Of a DNA stretch of 64,000 nt, positions 44,336 to 53,660 are shown piece after piece. This stretch comes from Virgibacillus proomii (GTDB lineage: Bacteria > Bacillota > Bacilli > Bacillales > Amphibacillaceae). The stretch covers positions 806,001 through 870,000 of the forward strand of contig NZ_JAHLNO010000019.1 of NCBI RefSeq assembly GCF_018916875.1, given 5' to 3'. Below the pieces are notes generated by a model. The model saw only the letters and a list, made by a program, of their open reading frames with translations. It was not told where the DNA came from and searched no databases. Numbering within the stretch: the first letter of the stretch is position 1; every line of letters begins with the position of its first letter. A program made the translations under genes and the position numbers.

Positions 44336-44912
44336 ATGTAAAACCATCCTTTTTCTCAAAAAAATTCCTTAACAGGTCTAATCCTTTTTCGGATAAAATG
44401 GCTTCCGGATGAGCTTGAATACCTTCAAGGGGGTAGTGCTTATGCCGAATAGCCATTACTTCACCATCCTCTGTCATGGCACTGATCTCCAAGCAGTTGG
44501 GAAGTGAATCTGCAGCAACAATTAATGAATGGTATCTTGTAACGCTAAGCGGATTTGGCAAGTTAGAAAATATGCCTTTATTATCATGATGTATATACGA
44601 TACTTTACCATGCATTGGCCGTTTAGCTTTTTTAATCACTGCGCCAAATGCTTGGGCAATTATTTGATGACCTAAACAAATTCCGATAATAGGGTAGTTT
44701 TTATATAACTTAGTGACAATCCCTAAAGAAATCCCGGCTGAATCTGGAGTACTTGGCCCAGGAGAAAGCAAAATAGCTGACGGTTGTAATTGATTAATTC
44801 GTTCTAGCGTAATTGCATCATTACGAACAACCTGTGTTGCAAAATTAAGTTGGTTAAGATATTGAACTAGATTAAAAGTAAAAGAATCATAGTTATCAAT
44901 GACTAATATCAT
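44304..44912 (-). CDS. pabA: Aminodeoxychorismate/anthranilate synthase glutamine amidotransferase subunit
   Basis: A 202-residue class I glutamine amidotransferase. The oxyanion and nucleophile block is GICLGHQ, and the catalytic His-Glu pair is QAHPEAIL. It begins MILVIDNYDSFTFNLVQYL, as in PabA/TrpG, with AGAAGGGA ahead. It delivers ammonia to the PabB domain next door. In Bacillaceae the same subunit often also serves TrpE. The C-terminus, read past its homology, runs into the start of pabBC. Confidence 0.93.
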   Translation of the reverse strand: MILVIDNYDSFTFNLVQYLNQLNFATQVVRNDAITLERINQLQPSAILLSPGPSTPDSAGISLGIVTKLYKNYPIIGICLGHQIIAQAFGAVIKKAKRPMHGKVSYIHHDNKGIFSNLPNPLSVTRYHSLIVAADSLPNCLEISAMTEDGEVMAIRHKHYPLEGIQAHPEAILSEKGLDLLRNFFEKKDGFTYATRHSLSSF

Positions 44913-45007
44913 AAATATCCCTTCTCTTTAAACTTGCAGATAAACTATATTTTATACAGAAATGAAAAATTCTTAAACATGCTTTTGTTTCTACGATAAT
45001 CTTTCAT

Positions 45008-45520
45008 CTACGTTATATATTCCATATTAACAAATCCCTGATTGGCATTTAATTCACCTTTGATTTGTTTAACTTGTGTATTTGTGCCTTTTAACCACTG
45101 GGAAAAATTAAAAATGAATGGTTTTCGATTTCCTCCCAAAGCGAGCCAAGCTCTTTACATTTTGGGTACATAAAGTGCGGTCGGCCCAAGCCCCGTCTAA
45201 ATAATTTATGTTTACATAAATGGAGCAACCGGACTTCCCGTATTCTACATATAACCACCAAATTCATGAATCGCTTCATTCAGAGTCATGTTTAAGGTAT
45301 CTGCCAATCCTTTAAGTTCATCCCAAATCCCTGGTGCAAATTGGTGTAATAAATTCTTAATAGTTTGATGATCAATAATGAAGTGACGTTCTTTTAACGA
45401 AGCCCATTGTTTTTTCCGATTAGCCAAGATTGGTGAATACTTTAATAGATTTCCTTGATATACACCGTAATTATAGTGATTTCCTCGATACTGAATAATA
45501 TCACTGTATACATGGTTCAT
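45008..45520 (-). pseudogene. Decayed C45/linear-amide hydrolase-like gene
   Basis: The intact start, MNHVYSDIIQYRGNHYNYG to LNEAIHEFGGY, matches the N-terminal part of Ntn-hydrolase acyltransferases related to penicillin V acylase. The frame then breaks at a TAG. Fragments of the following part appear in other frames, including EYGKSGCSIYV. A C-terminal piece ends NQGFVNMEYI before a stop at 45008. The expected central region is missing, so an internal deletion plus frameshifts inactivated it. Confidence 0.6.
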
Positions 45521-45560
45521 GATAAAACTCCTTTTATGAACGTAAATAGAGGATCTTTTT

Positions 45561-45655
45561 TATACTATAGGAAAGTATAAAATTTTAGGGTTTATAGTAT
45601 AAGAAAAACTACAGCTTTCGCCATAAAGACTTGGCGACAAGCCAAGTTTTTCTAA
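45561..45655 (+). repeat. R1 dispersed structured repeat, copy 4
   Basis: The most typical R1 copy: TATACTATAGGAAAGTATAA to GCCAAGTTTTTCTAA, with both inverted pairs perfect. It lies 40 bp upstream of the decayed hydrolase gene. Confidence 0.9.
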
Positions 45656-46057
45656 AAAAAGAAGTACGGCGGACATATAAAGTTTAGGCTATTTAAACTA
45701 AAAAGCATATTAAAATGCATTATACTGCCATTTAGGGGAAACAGCTTTTAAAAAGGAAATTGGGAAGCAATGGGTAAGGAGGGTTGAACTGCTTTCATAT
45801 GGTTTCAAACGTGGGGTTGGAGTATACCTCTTTAAAAAATGTAGCAGTCATTTGGTAAGTGACAGCTATTGAGCGAAGCATTGCGGTTTATTTTGCGGAT
45901 TAACCCCCTAATTTTGGACAATAACACTCTTAAACTAATTTCCACTTAAAATTACGCGGTTTTTCTAAAATTAACTACTCTTTTTGTCTGCCTGAGATTA
46001 TAGCCATTACTTCCATTTCGATGATAGGGGGGGTAGTTCCTTGAAAGGTTACAGGGG
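45656..46057. other. Gene-poor junction with short coding remnant
   Basis: About 400 bp. A + strand frame around 45720-45870 reads GETAFKKEIGKQWVRRVELL and GFKRGVGVYLFKK before a stop, like the 3' end of an unknown gene. Nothing else stands out. It marks the edge between core genes and the decayed mobile region. Confidence 0.3.
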
Positions 46058-47590
46058 TTAAAAACGATAAATCACATTTCCTTCACGTTCGTCACGACGC
46101 ATCCACTTGTTCACCGTCCTTACATTTTCTACTACAGGTATTTTTATTTCAACTGGAATTCCTTTATAAATTTCTGTAGTTAGTATCAGGTGGTCATAAG
46201 TAAGTACAGCTTTAATAAATATATCACCAATAATTCTCGCTTGTTCATGTCTTGTTAAGTCTGTTCCAATTTAATTTAGCGATTTCTATATATTGATAAA
46301 GTGATTCATAATTCCATTCGTGTTTTTGTATTGCTGCAATTTTCCTTTTTATTTTTCTAATCTGGGAATTTATAATTTTTATCTTACTTTCGAGCTCATT
46401 TTTCTTTTTTATATACGGTTCTTTTTGAATTTCGTTAATTAAATATAAATCTAATAAGCGATCCATGGACTGGCTGATGTTTTTTAATGACTTAGATTTA
46501 GATTTAACAGATTTATTTAATCGACTTAAATCATCATCGTTTGTTTCAAAGTCTATGTATTTTTTTGATAATTCTTCGCTAACTAATATGTCTTTTAATG
46601 CTTTTATAAGATTATACTCATAACATTTAGCGTTAACATGGATTCTGTATACTTTCCCAGTTTGCATTTCTTTTGCTCTTCCGTGACGGGCATAAAACAA
46701 CGGTTTATCAGATTTACCTGTTTGTTGAACACTTAGCACTCTTCCGCAATATCCACATTGCATTGGAACATATTTGAGTAAATTAATATTTTTAGTAGAA
46801 GTTCTAGATATAACACCATATTTTTTTCGTCTTAGTTTTTTAATTTCTTGAATTCTGTTATATGTTTCTTCTGTTCTCATCGGTTCAAAGACCTTAGCAG
46901 AAATTGTTTCTCCATTAGAAAAAGTGTCATTTCTTGATAGCCATGGAAGATTTTAGAGGTAAGTCTTGTATGAATGAGATGTTCATTCCAATTATTCCCG
47001 GTTGGTGTCTTTGAGATTTTGTTCAATTCATTTGCAATAGATACCATTCCTAGTTTTTTGTTTATATATAAGTCGTCTATAAGTGGAACATCCAATCCCA
47101 GCCATGTTTTATATAATAAAAATTATTTTTATATTCATACTCAAAAGGGTACATTCCCCAGCCTTTACCTTCACGAAGTCTTTGCCTTTTTCCATACATC
47201 ATCCTTTTAACGATGGATTTTTTCTCTCTACGGGCAATTAAATTACGTAAATCTGACATGAATTCGTCATCTTCATTGTCCAAATCAGTTATTGTTCCAT
47301 TTGGTTCTGCAATTTTTACTCTATTTTCTCTTAAAATAGATTTCAAATATTCCCAGGAAGTAGTATCTAACCTAGAAAGCCTGTCTTGATCCATACATAA
47401 TACAACATCTATTTTGCCGGATTCTACTGAATCAAGAAGAGCATTTAATCCTTTTTTATCCAATTTTCCACCTGTTTCTACATCAACAAATTCATCAACT
47501 AGATTCCATTTCTGTTTTTTGCATATGCTCTTAATTCTGTTTTTTGTGCTGATAAACTAAAACGATCTTGTTGTAATTTAGTTGAGGACA
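46058..47590 (-). pseudogene. Large serine recombinase, frameshifted and 5' truncated
   Basis: Five pieces in changing frames make up one recombinase. Near 47580: QQDRFSLSAQKTELRAYAKK. Then 47463-47077: DVVLCMDQDRLSRLDTTSWE in the resolvase domain. Then the recombinase domain (47095-46877) and the zinc-ribbon (46880-46245, MQCGYCGRVLS with a coiled coil after it). Last, a C-terminal piece ends at 46058. The first residues, with the catalytic Ser region, are missing where the sequence meets the VirD4 fragment. Such enzymes integrate phages and conjugative elements. This one cannot be active. Confidence 0.8.
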
Positions 47591-47606
47591 AGAGGAAAAA
47601 ATTAAC

Positions 47607-48908
47607 ATGTATTCTGTTGCGAACTTATTAAGTACATTGGGGAGTCAAGAAGATGCACAAGGTAATAATGAACTAGATAACTACTTTAAACAAAGACCTG
47701 ATCAGAATCCTGCAAAAATTATGTATGCAACGAGTGAATTTGCAGAAGGAAAAACACGATCAAGTATCTTTTCCATTGCCATGGAGAAATTACAAATATT
47801 CACGCTAGAACCTAATGCTCGTTTAACAAGTTATAATAGTTTGGAATTTACTGATGTTGGTTTTGGTGAAAAGCCTGTTGCAATTTTTATGGTTACGCCA
47901 GATTACGATACATCTAATCATGCGTTGGCTAGTATTTTTGTTAGTCAGTTATACCGTGCAAATGCTGAAAAGGCTACTATGCAATCAGGTAAAATGAAAA
48001 GACATGTACATTTTATGTTAGATGAGTTTGGAAATATGCCAGCAATCGAAGGAATGGCGGGAATGGTTACTGTTGGTGCTGGTCGAGGGTTTAGATATCA
48101 TTTAATCGTACAGTCCTATTCGCAAGTAAAATCGCAATATGGAGAAGATGAATCGGATACGATTATCGGTAATTGTTCCAATCAAATTTATATTTTAACA
48201 CAAGATCTAGATACAGCTGAACATTACTCTAGTTTGTTGGGGGACAAAACAATTACTGATATTTCAAGAACAGGAAATTTACTCTCTACTGATAAATCAC
48301 ATAGCGAATCTACAAAAGAGAGACCTTTATTGTTTGCAGATGAGTTATTGCAATTACGTGAAGGTGAATCAGTTGTTATTCGTGTTAATAAACGTCAAGA
48401 TATGAAGCGACACAAAATTATCCCGAAACCAATCTTTAATTCACTTGAATCAAAAACATATCATAAATTTAGATATCAGTACTTAGATGATGATTTTGAT
48501 ACATCCACATCTGTATTAACTTTGCCAATTAATTCAAATAAATTTCATGATATTATTTTAGAGGATATTGTGTTTACATCGACATTTAAAGATGAAGATC
48601 AGTATGTTCCAATTGGTAAATTAGCAGATAATAAAACTATCAATAGAATTAAGCGTATGTTCAGTAATTTGAACGGAAAATATAATTATGATGATATAAA
48701 TGATTGGTCGCTTTTACATTTGTTTAGTCACCTTGTTTATGATATTCGTTTAGAAAATGATTATTATAAAGATGTTATTCGCATGTTTAAAAATATTGTA
48801 TCTGAAAAGTATTTAGATTTCTGGTGGGATAAGCAACAAGTTGTTATTCGGGAGTTAGGCGCTTTGGTTGAAGTTCCTCCTAGACCTAAAATGCCCTTTA
48901 AACGTTAA
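47607..48908 (+). pseudogene. VirD4/TraG-type coupling protein, C-terminal fragment
   Basis: 433 residues of a type IV secretion coupling ATPase. The Walker B-like VHFMLDEFGNMPAIEGMAGM, GRGFRYHLIVQSYSQVKSQYG and NQIYILTQDLDTAEHYSSLLG motifs are present. The N-terminal membrane anchor and the Walker A loop are absent. MYSVANLLSTLG is an internal sequence of the family, so the ATG at 47607 is not a real start and has no ribosome binding site. It abuts the truncated recombinase head to head, marking a rearrangement junction near 47590. It is a remnant of a conjugative element. Confidence 0.8.
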
Positions 48909-48982
48909 TATTTCTAAAAATATTGCTTAAACGGAATATTTTGATATGCTTGTAATAATAGAATTCAAAGAGGGGGGTAGTT

Positions 48983-49108
48983 TTACTTAAGCTCTGTCTT
49001 ATCTCTGTTCTCTAAATACTTCTCAAAAATAATTTTATCATACTTTAACATTCTCTCTAGAGAGCTTAAATGACTGATATATTTATCAACAATATGTAAA
49101 AGAGACAA
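48983..49108 (-). CDS. Small hypothetical protein (41 aa)
   Basis: A TTG start at 49108 with GAGGTGA at a proper distance gives a 41-residue helical, charged protein, MSLLHIVDKYISHLSSLERM followed by a Lys/Glu-rich tail. No family is recognised. It lies between the VirD4 fragment and other remnants, probably a cargo gene of the old element. Confidence 0.4.
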   Translation of the reverse strand: MSLLHIVDKYISHLSSLERMLKYDKIIFEKYLENRDKTELK

Positions 49109-49942
49109 TTTTTCACCTCATTTTTTATATCTATATATATTGTATTCGACAAAAAAACGATATTTCCTACTTGTTTGTAAAAAAATAAAAAGCCCAGGCG
49201 TTTTTCGTCAGTTGGGTTCGCTTAAGTATAAATTTATGAAAACAGGAGACCTAATTGCAGAAAAAATATATAATATTATAATAGTTTTGTAATCGCTATC
49301 AAATGCAGGGAGATGTATAAAGAGTAATGGAAGAAGGAATCGATGTAGGCATATTCTATTCAGATAATTATTATGAGTCATACATTATCGATAAAGAAGA
49401 CTTAGATTTATTGAGAAAGGAATGACTGATGAAATCTCTAAGATCTTTAACATAAAGGAAATTTCCTCGGTTACTATCTATGAAGAAGGTTATGAGATTT
49501 ACTTTTTAATTAGTTATATTAACACTTTTGGGATTTAGTTTTATAGCAAGCATCAGAGATTTCTACAGAACAGCCAAAATCGGAGATTATCAATTTTGAA
49601 GATTTACCGTAGTTCGAGCGGCAAGAGTTTTTAAAAAATGAATTTACTCCTAAAGATAAATATACAAAAGTAATATATATAACCAACCTTTACCGGTACC
49701 CCTAATCCTTCTTGCAGTATCACAGCTTCGGTTGTTATACGGAATCATTGTCCCAACCAGCATCAATCATGTTTCTACAAGTAGGGGGCGAACAGTTTAG
49801 CTGACGGGTTAGCCTAACTATAAGAGTAATTATAACCCCATAGAAAAAGAATTCACTTTGATCAAAATAATTTCAAAATGGATTCTTTTAATTTTAAGTA
49901 ATATGTGCGGTATGAGGTGATCTTAAATATCTATGAAGTCTA
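49109..49942. other. Remnant-rich stretch
   Basis: About 830 bp without an intact gene. At 49327-49425 a frame gives MEEGIDVGIFYSDNYYESYI to a stop, overlapping by 4 bp a second frame, MTDEISKIFNIKEISSVTIY, ending at 49538. The two look like one small gene broken by a frameshift. Further on, EISTEQPKSEIINFEDLP and FERQEFLKNEFTPKDKYTKV suggest a third remnant. None could be assigned. Confidence 0.35.
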
Positions 49943-50335
49943 CTATTTGTTAGCCGATTTTACCGGAAGTTTACAACCATTCTCTGTGCAATGACCTACA
50001 GGGACAATCAAGCGACGTTCGGCCACAAAATCATAACAGATTTGCCCTAACCCTAAAGCAATCAGTAAATACAAGAACGGAAGCAGTAGCATTAATAACG
50101 GTACACGTTGTAATATTGTTTTGATACCATATATTCCAATAGTTACTTTTCCAGTTGATAAATCTTTAACATGCATCTTTTTATTTAACTCATCAATATC
50201 AATGCCATTCACTTCATTATTCCTAAAATCAACGAACGACAACTTTTTTAACCAGTCTAGTTTTTGGAGGTTGGCTTTCACACTGCGACAAAATGAACAA
50301 TATCCATCATAGTAAACTTCAACTTTATGAACCAT
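49943..50335 (-). CDS. DCC-family (DUF393) thiol-disulfide oxidoreductase-like protein
   Basis: A 130-residue protein: VEVYYDGYCSFCRSVKANL with a CxxC redox motif (CSFC), FVDFRNNEV, a hydrophobic helix LLMLLLPFLYLLIALGLG, and the C-terminal part with GHCTENGC. This is the YuxK/DCC family, often found with HTTM membrane proteins such as the one at 51246, though here they lie on opposite strands. ATG 50335 is taken; GTG at 50338 is adjacent. The Shine-Dalgarno is weak. Confidence 0.85.
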   Translation of the reverse strand: MVHKVEVYYDGYCSFCRSVKANLQKLDWLKKLSFVDFRNNEVNGIDIDELNKKMHVKDLSTGKVTIGIYGIKTILQRVPLLMLLLPFLYLLIALGLGQICYDFVAERRLIVPVGHCTENGCKLPVKSANK

Positions 50336-50564
50336 CACATATCACCCACTTTTTTTCAATAGCAATGCAATTATTTCACTTATTTTAATTATACATTAAC
50401 ATTAGCGCGAGTATTTAGTCAAATTTGAAAACTATTAAAAATATGGTATTATTAATTAAAATTCAGTAATAATTTTCACGAATTGCTACGTAAAACTGTA
50501 ATTGAAGCAGGCACCATATTTTTTTGAGCCAGCAAGAATTAGTAGAGTCATTGGAGGTATATCT

Positions 50565-51041
50565 ATGATAAATTTGGTTCGAATGAACGAAGAACAATAT
50601 AAAAGATTCTTCGAAGAGACAGTCAAAGAGTATGCTGAAGAAAATGTGAAAGAAGGCAGATGGAAACAATCAGAATCGATTGAACGAGCAACCAAAGAAA
50701 CAAATGAACTATTACCTAAAGGTATTCATACGGATAGGCATTACTTGTGTACATTGCAGCATGAAGAGGTAGGCCCAATAGGAACGATTTGGTATGAAAT
50801 CAGAGAAAAAAATGGTGAGAAGCAAGCTTTTATATACAGCATTATGATAGACGAAGAATTTCAAGGCAAAGGTTATGGAAAACAGTCACTTATTGCATTT
50901 GAAACAGAACTTGTCTCGATGGATGTAAGTTCAATTGGATTACATGTTTTCGGGCACAACAAACGTGCATATCAGTTGTATACCAAGATGGGGTATATTC
51001 CAACAAGCATTAAACTGAAAAAAGATCTAAAGAACAAATAA
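50565..51041 (+). CDS. GNAT-family N-acetyltransferase
   Basis: A 158-residue acetyltransferase started at ATG 50565 (MINLVRMNEEQYKRF) behind GGAGGT; the frame runs back to 50502 without support. The acetyl-CoA loop is IMIDEEFQGKGYGKQSL, followed by IGLHVFGHNKRAYQLYTKMG, typical of GNAT motif B. The substrate is unknown; relatives include amino-group and antibiotic acetylases. Confidence 0.9.
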   Translation: MINLVRMNEEQYKRFFEETVKEYAEENVKEGRWKQSESIERATKETNELLPKGIHTDRHYLCTLQHEEVGPIGTIWYEIREKNGEKQAFIYSIMIDEEFQGKGYGKQSLIAFETELVSMDVSSIGLHVFGHNKRAYQLYTKMGYIPTSIKLKKDLKNK

Positions 51042-51245
51042 AACTAACTCGTATCTTGAATTTACTAGAACGATTAGAACGATATAAAATCAAAAATAAT
51101 CACTGGGCTATGTAAGTAGTCTTTCGAACTTTAAACTAACTATAATCCATATAATTAGCACTTGAAAAATCCTTTCTTTTATGGGTAAAGGAATTCTTAA
51201 AAATGTGTCAATGGAAAGGATTAACTCTTGGGAGGGGGGTTAGCT

Positions 51246-52739
51246 ATGAATATTATCACGGACTGGTGGCTATTTGAAATGGCACCGGTGTCCGGGGTAC
51301 TGCGGGCAGTCTTCTACACTGGCTTACTTTTGCTGTGTCTAGTCGACTTTCCATCGCCACTACAGGCTTCAAAGATTATGGGCAGCACCGAACGTGTCTT
51401 CTACACGCCGGTTTTAGCGATGCGGCTAATGGACCTCAGCTGGGTTAGTCACCGCGTGCTGTCCGTTGTGACCAATCTGACAATCGTAGTGTGGGTAGCG
51501 GCCGCGGCTGGGTTCATCCAGCCGGTCTCTGGTATACTGACGTTTCTTGGTTTTGCATTCTTACATATAGTCAATGCTGGTGCGCTAGGCTCCCACCACT
51601 CGAAGCACTCGGCGCTTTATGCGTTACTGGCCATGTGCTTCTCGGTGTCCTATGACTTCTCGCTGGACGGTCTGCTCGCCCAGTACGTGAACTGGCCACT
51701 ACTGGTGTCTGAACAATCGGCTTTCACTTCAGGGTTTGCTCCGCTATTTCTACTATTATTCCTATCCTACACGATGTTCGCAGGTGGAGTCTCCAAGCTC
51801 CTATATGGTGGCCTCGGGTGGTTAAATGGTGAAGCATTGCGGTTCTATATTAAGTATTCGCCGTCCCGCTGGCCCTTTATGACCAGACTACTTGTAGGAA
51901 GCCCGGTGCTATGCCAGGTGTTAGCAACTCTGACCGTGCTAATCGAACTGGCGGCCCCGCTCGCAATCTTCATTTCTTCGTCGAGAGTTCCATTAGTTGT
52001 AAGCTGGATTTGTCTGCATATCGGCATCCTATTCGTGATGCGTCCTGCGTACTGGGTACAAATGTGGTGCTACCTGCTTCTAATTGTACCGAGCCTTACC
52101 AACCATTCGAACATCACCACCACAGTCTCCTTGGGAGGCTTGTTCACCGCCGTGGGAATACTCGCAAGTGTGGTACTGATTACAGTGCTAATCCGACAGT
52201 CTGAGGAGTGGCCGTTCACCTCGGTGCCAATGTACTCTAATAGCCTGAAGAATGGTGCTGTGCGAGCACCTTCCGAATCGGAATTATACGAGCGCGCCTT
52301 ACAAGCTCACCGAAACAAGCATCGGGCGTGGCAACGGGCCTGGTTGCCTGTCGAGGTCATGGAGGACATCTTAGTTCGATCAATCGACAATGGTAAGAGA
52401 CACCGGCTGTTCTACCTGATACTTGAAAACAGAGTGGCGAATTTTGTTCGCTGGCCCCAATACACCAAGGTGGTGCGCGCTACTGCGATCGCTGATTTAG
52501 TGGCGAAGTATGCAGACCAGGTTGAAATAAACACATCTGGCCCGGACTACCCAGCGACTCGCCTGCTGCACGAGGTCGCATTGATTGTTAAGAATGTGTT
52601 GCCAGACTGGGAGCGGTATGACCGCATTGAACTCGTATGTCGTACTGACTCGGGTAGTGTAAGGATTGCGTCTGTGCCGCTGGGCACGCAGGAAGTTCGA
52701 GGATTTAATGACCAGCAACAAAAATACGAAAGCCTGTAA
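51246..52739 (+). CDS. HTTM-domain integral membrane protein (SdpB/vitamin K-carboxylase-like), high GC
   Basis: A 497-residue protein started at ATG 51246 behind GGGAGGGGGG. About eight to nine transmembrane helices fill residues 10-325, with LSYTMFAGGVSKLLYGGLGW and WLNGEALRFYIKYSPSR matching the HTTM fold. A soluble C-terminal domain of about 150 residues follows. HTTM proteins include SdpB, needed to mature the SdpC toxin, and gamma-carboxylase relatives. By eye the gene is well above 50% GC in many stretches, against an AT-rich background, so it is probably a recent acquisition from another lineage. Its partner and role are unknown. Confidence 0.75.
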   Translation: MNIITDWWLFEMAPVSGVLRAVFYTGLLLLCLVDFPSPLQASKIMGSTERVFYTPVLAMRLMDLSWVSHRVLSVVTNLTIVVWVAAAAGFIQPVSGILTFLGFAFLHIVNAGALGSHHSKHSALYALLAMCFSVSYDFSLDGLLAQYVNWPLLVSEQSAFTSGFAPLFLLLFLSYTMFAGGVSKLLYGGLGWLNGEALRFYIKYSPSRWPFMTRLLVGSPVLCQVLATLTVLIELAAPLAIFISSSRVPLVVSWICLHIGILFVMRPAYWVQMWCYLLLIVPSLTNHSNITTTVSLGGLFTAVGILASVVLITVLIRQSEEWPFTSVPMYSNSLKNGAVRAPSESELYERALQAHRNKHRAWQRAWLPVEVMEDILVRSIDNGKRHRLFYLILENRVANFVRWPQYTKVVRATAIADLVAKYADQVEINTSGPDYPATRLLHEVALIVKNVLPDWERYDRIELVCRTDSGSVRIASVPLGTQEVRGFNDQQQKYESL

Positions 52740-53024
52740 TTAAAGTCTTACGATGAACCGTATATCGAAGAACGATGAAGATAGATGGAAAAGCTTATTA
52801 TATGAAGAAGAAAATTTAGCTTTAGACATGCTTTTATACAGAATTGAGAAAGTTTAATAAGCTTTTCCATGTAGCCACTTGAGTTGCATCGATAGATTAT
52901 CATGCAATTTGAACACTTATTGAAATGTACTGTTTTTTTTACTCTTAATATATCTTTTCGAGGACATATATAGATATTCAAAAGAATTTATAACTTAAGA
53001 ATCCTCATTTAATAACTTTCTTTT

Positions 53025-53048
53025 ACCCCCATCCCAACGGATGGGGGT
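53025..53048. terminator. Strong short hairpin in the 52.7-53.5 kb gap
   Basis: ACCCCCATCC (53025-53034) and GGATGGGGGT (53039-53048) form a perfect 10-bp GC-rich stem with a CAAC loop. No long T-run follows on the + strand, so it may act as a barrier or weak terminator before the peptide locus. The rest of 52740-53350 shows no gene. Confidence 0.5.
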
Positions 53049-53351
53049 ATCTGTATTGTAGACCCTCATATGCCTTTATTTTCGATCGTGAACGATATTA
53101 ATTGTCTCATCATAATTTTCTGCTGACAGTCACCCTACTTTATTAAATCCTTTATTTTACTGAACAATGGATGATCCTTTTCAAACAATAACTATCATCA
53201 CTACTGAAATGGGTAGTTTCCAGGTAATAGTCTGCCAAGGATTGCACCTGGGAAGTACGTATCGACTGTTTGACAAAAGTGAATTTATTTCACTCTTACA
53301 CAATTAATGAAACTTAATAGGTGAAAAATACTTATTCCCCAATATAAATTT

Positions 53352-53470
53352 AATAGTTCGAAATATCTGCTATCAGACAATAGTATGAAATATCTATTAC
53401 TACTAAATAGTTAAAGTATTCTATTTCTAATTAATAGTTTGAAATATAAATTAATTAATGATATTATAAT
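53352..53470 (+). promoter_or_regulatory. Activator-type promoter of the peptide locus with four 27-bp-spaced repeats
   Basis: Four copies of AATAGTTYGAAATATC begin at 53352, 53379, 53406 and 53433, exactly 27 bp apart. Copies 2 and 3 are dyads AATAG-N10-CTATT, and copy 1 is nearly so. A perfect -10 TATAAT stands at 53465-53470, but the -35 position (53442-53447, AAATAT) does not fit the consensus and falls inside repeat 4. This is the architecture of a promoter that needs a bound activator touching RNA polymerase. The regulator itself is not identified in the window. Confidence 0.65.
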
Positions 53471-53489
53471 TTCGAAAGGAGGGAAGAAG

Positions 53490-53573
53490 ATGCTTAAATT
53501 TGCTAGAGAAGAAGATTCTTTTGTGTTCGAAGAGCAAGAAGAACCAATTGTTATCATGCATCCATCTGACTGA
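53490..53573 (+). CDS. 27-residue candidate precursor peptide
   Basis: ATG 53490 follows AAAGGAGGGAAG at an ideal distance. The peptide begins MLKFAREEDSFVFEE and ends EEPIVIMHPSD. It is strongly acidic, has no Cys, and carries one Ser, His, Met and Asp each in its last six residues. It follows an activator-type promoter and is separated from two SagB-like oxidoreductases by a perfect hairpin. A small peptide first in an operon with modifying enzymes and an exporter is the pattern of ribosomal peptide natural products. No family match is recalled, so this is inference. Confidence 0.6.
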   Translation: MLKFAREEDSFVFEEQEEPIVIMHPSD

Positions 53574-53590
53574 TAAATTCAAACAGAAGT

Positions 53591-53622
53591 AGAATCACCT
53601 GACCTTAGATTCAGGTGATTCT
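53591..53622 (+). terminator. Attenuator-like hairpin between peptide gene and enzymes
   Basis: AGAATCACCTGA (53591-53602) and TCAGGTGATTCT (53611-53622) form a perfect 12-bp stem with an 8-nt loop, followed by ATTTCAGG. The T-run is poor, so partial read-through is expected. This would give much more peptide mRNA than enzyme mRNA, as in many bacteriocin and RiPP operons. Confidence 0.65.
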
Positions 53623-53660
53623 ATTTCAGGTAAATATTTGCAAAGGGGGACTGATTCACA

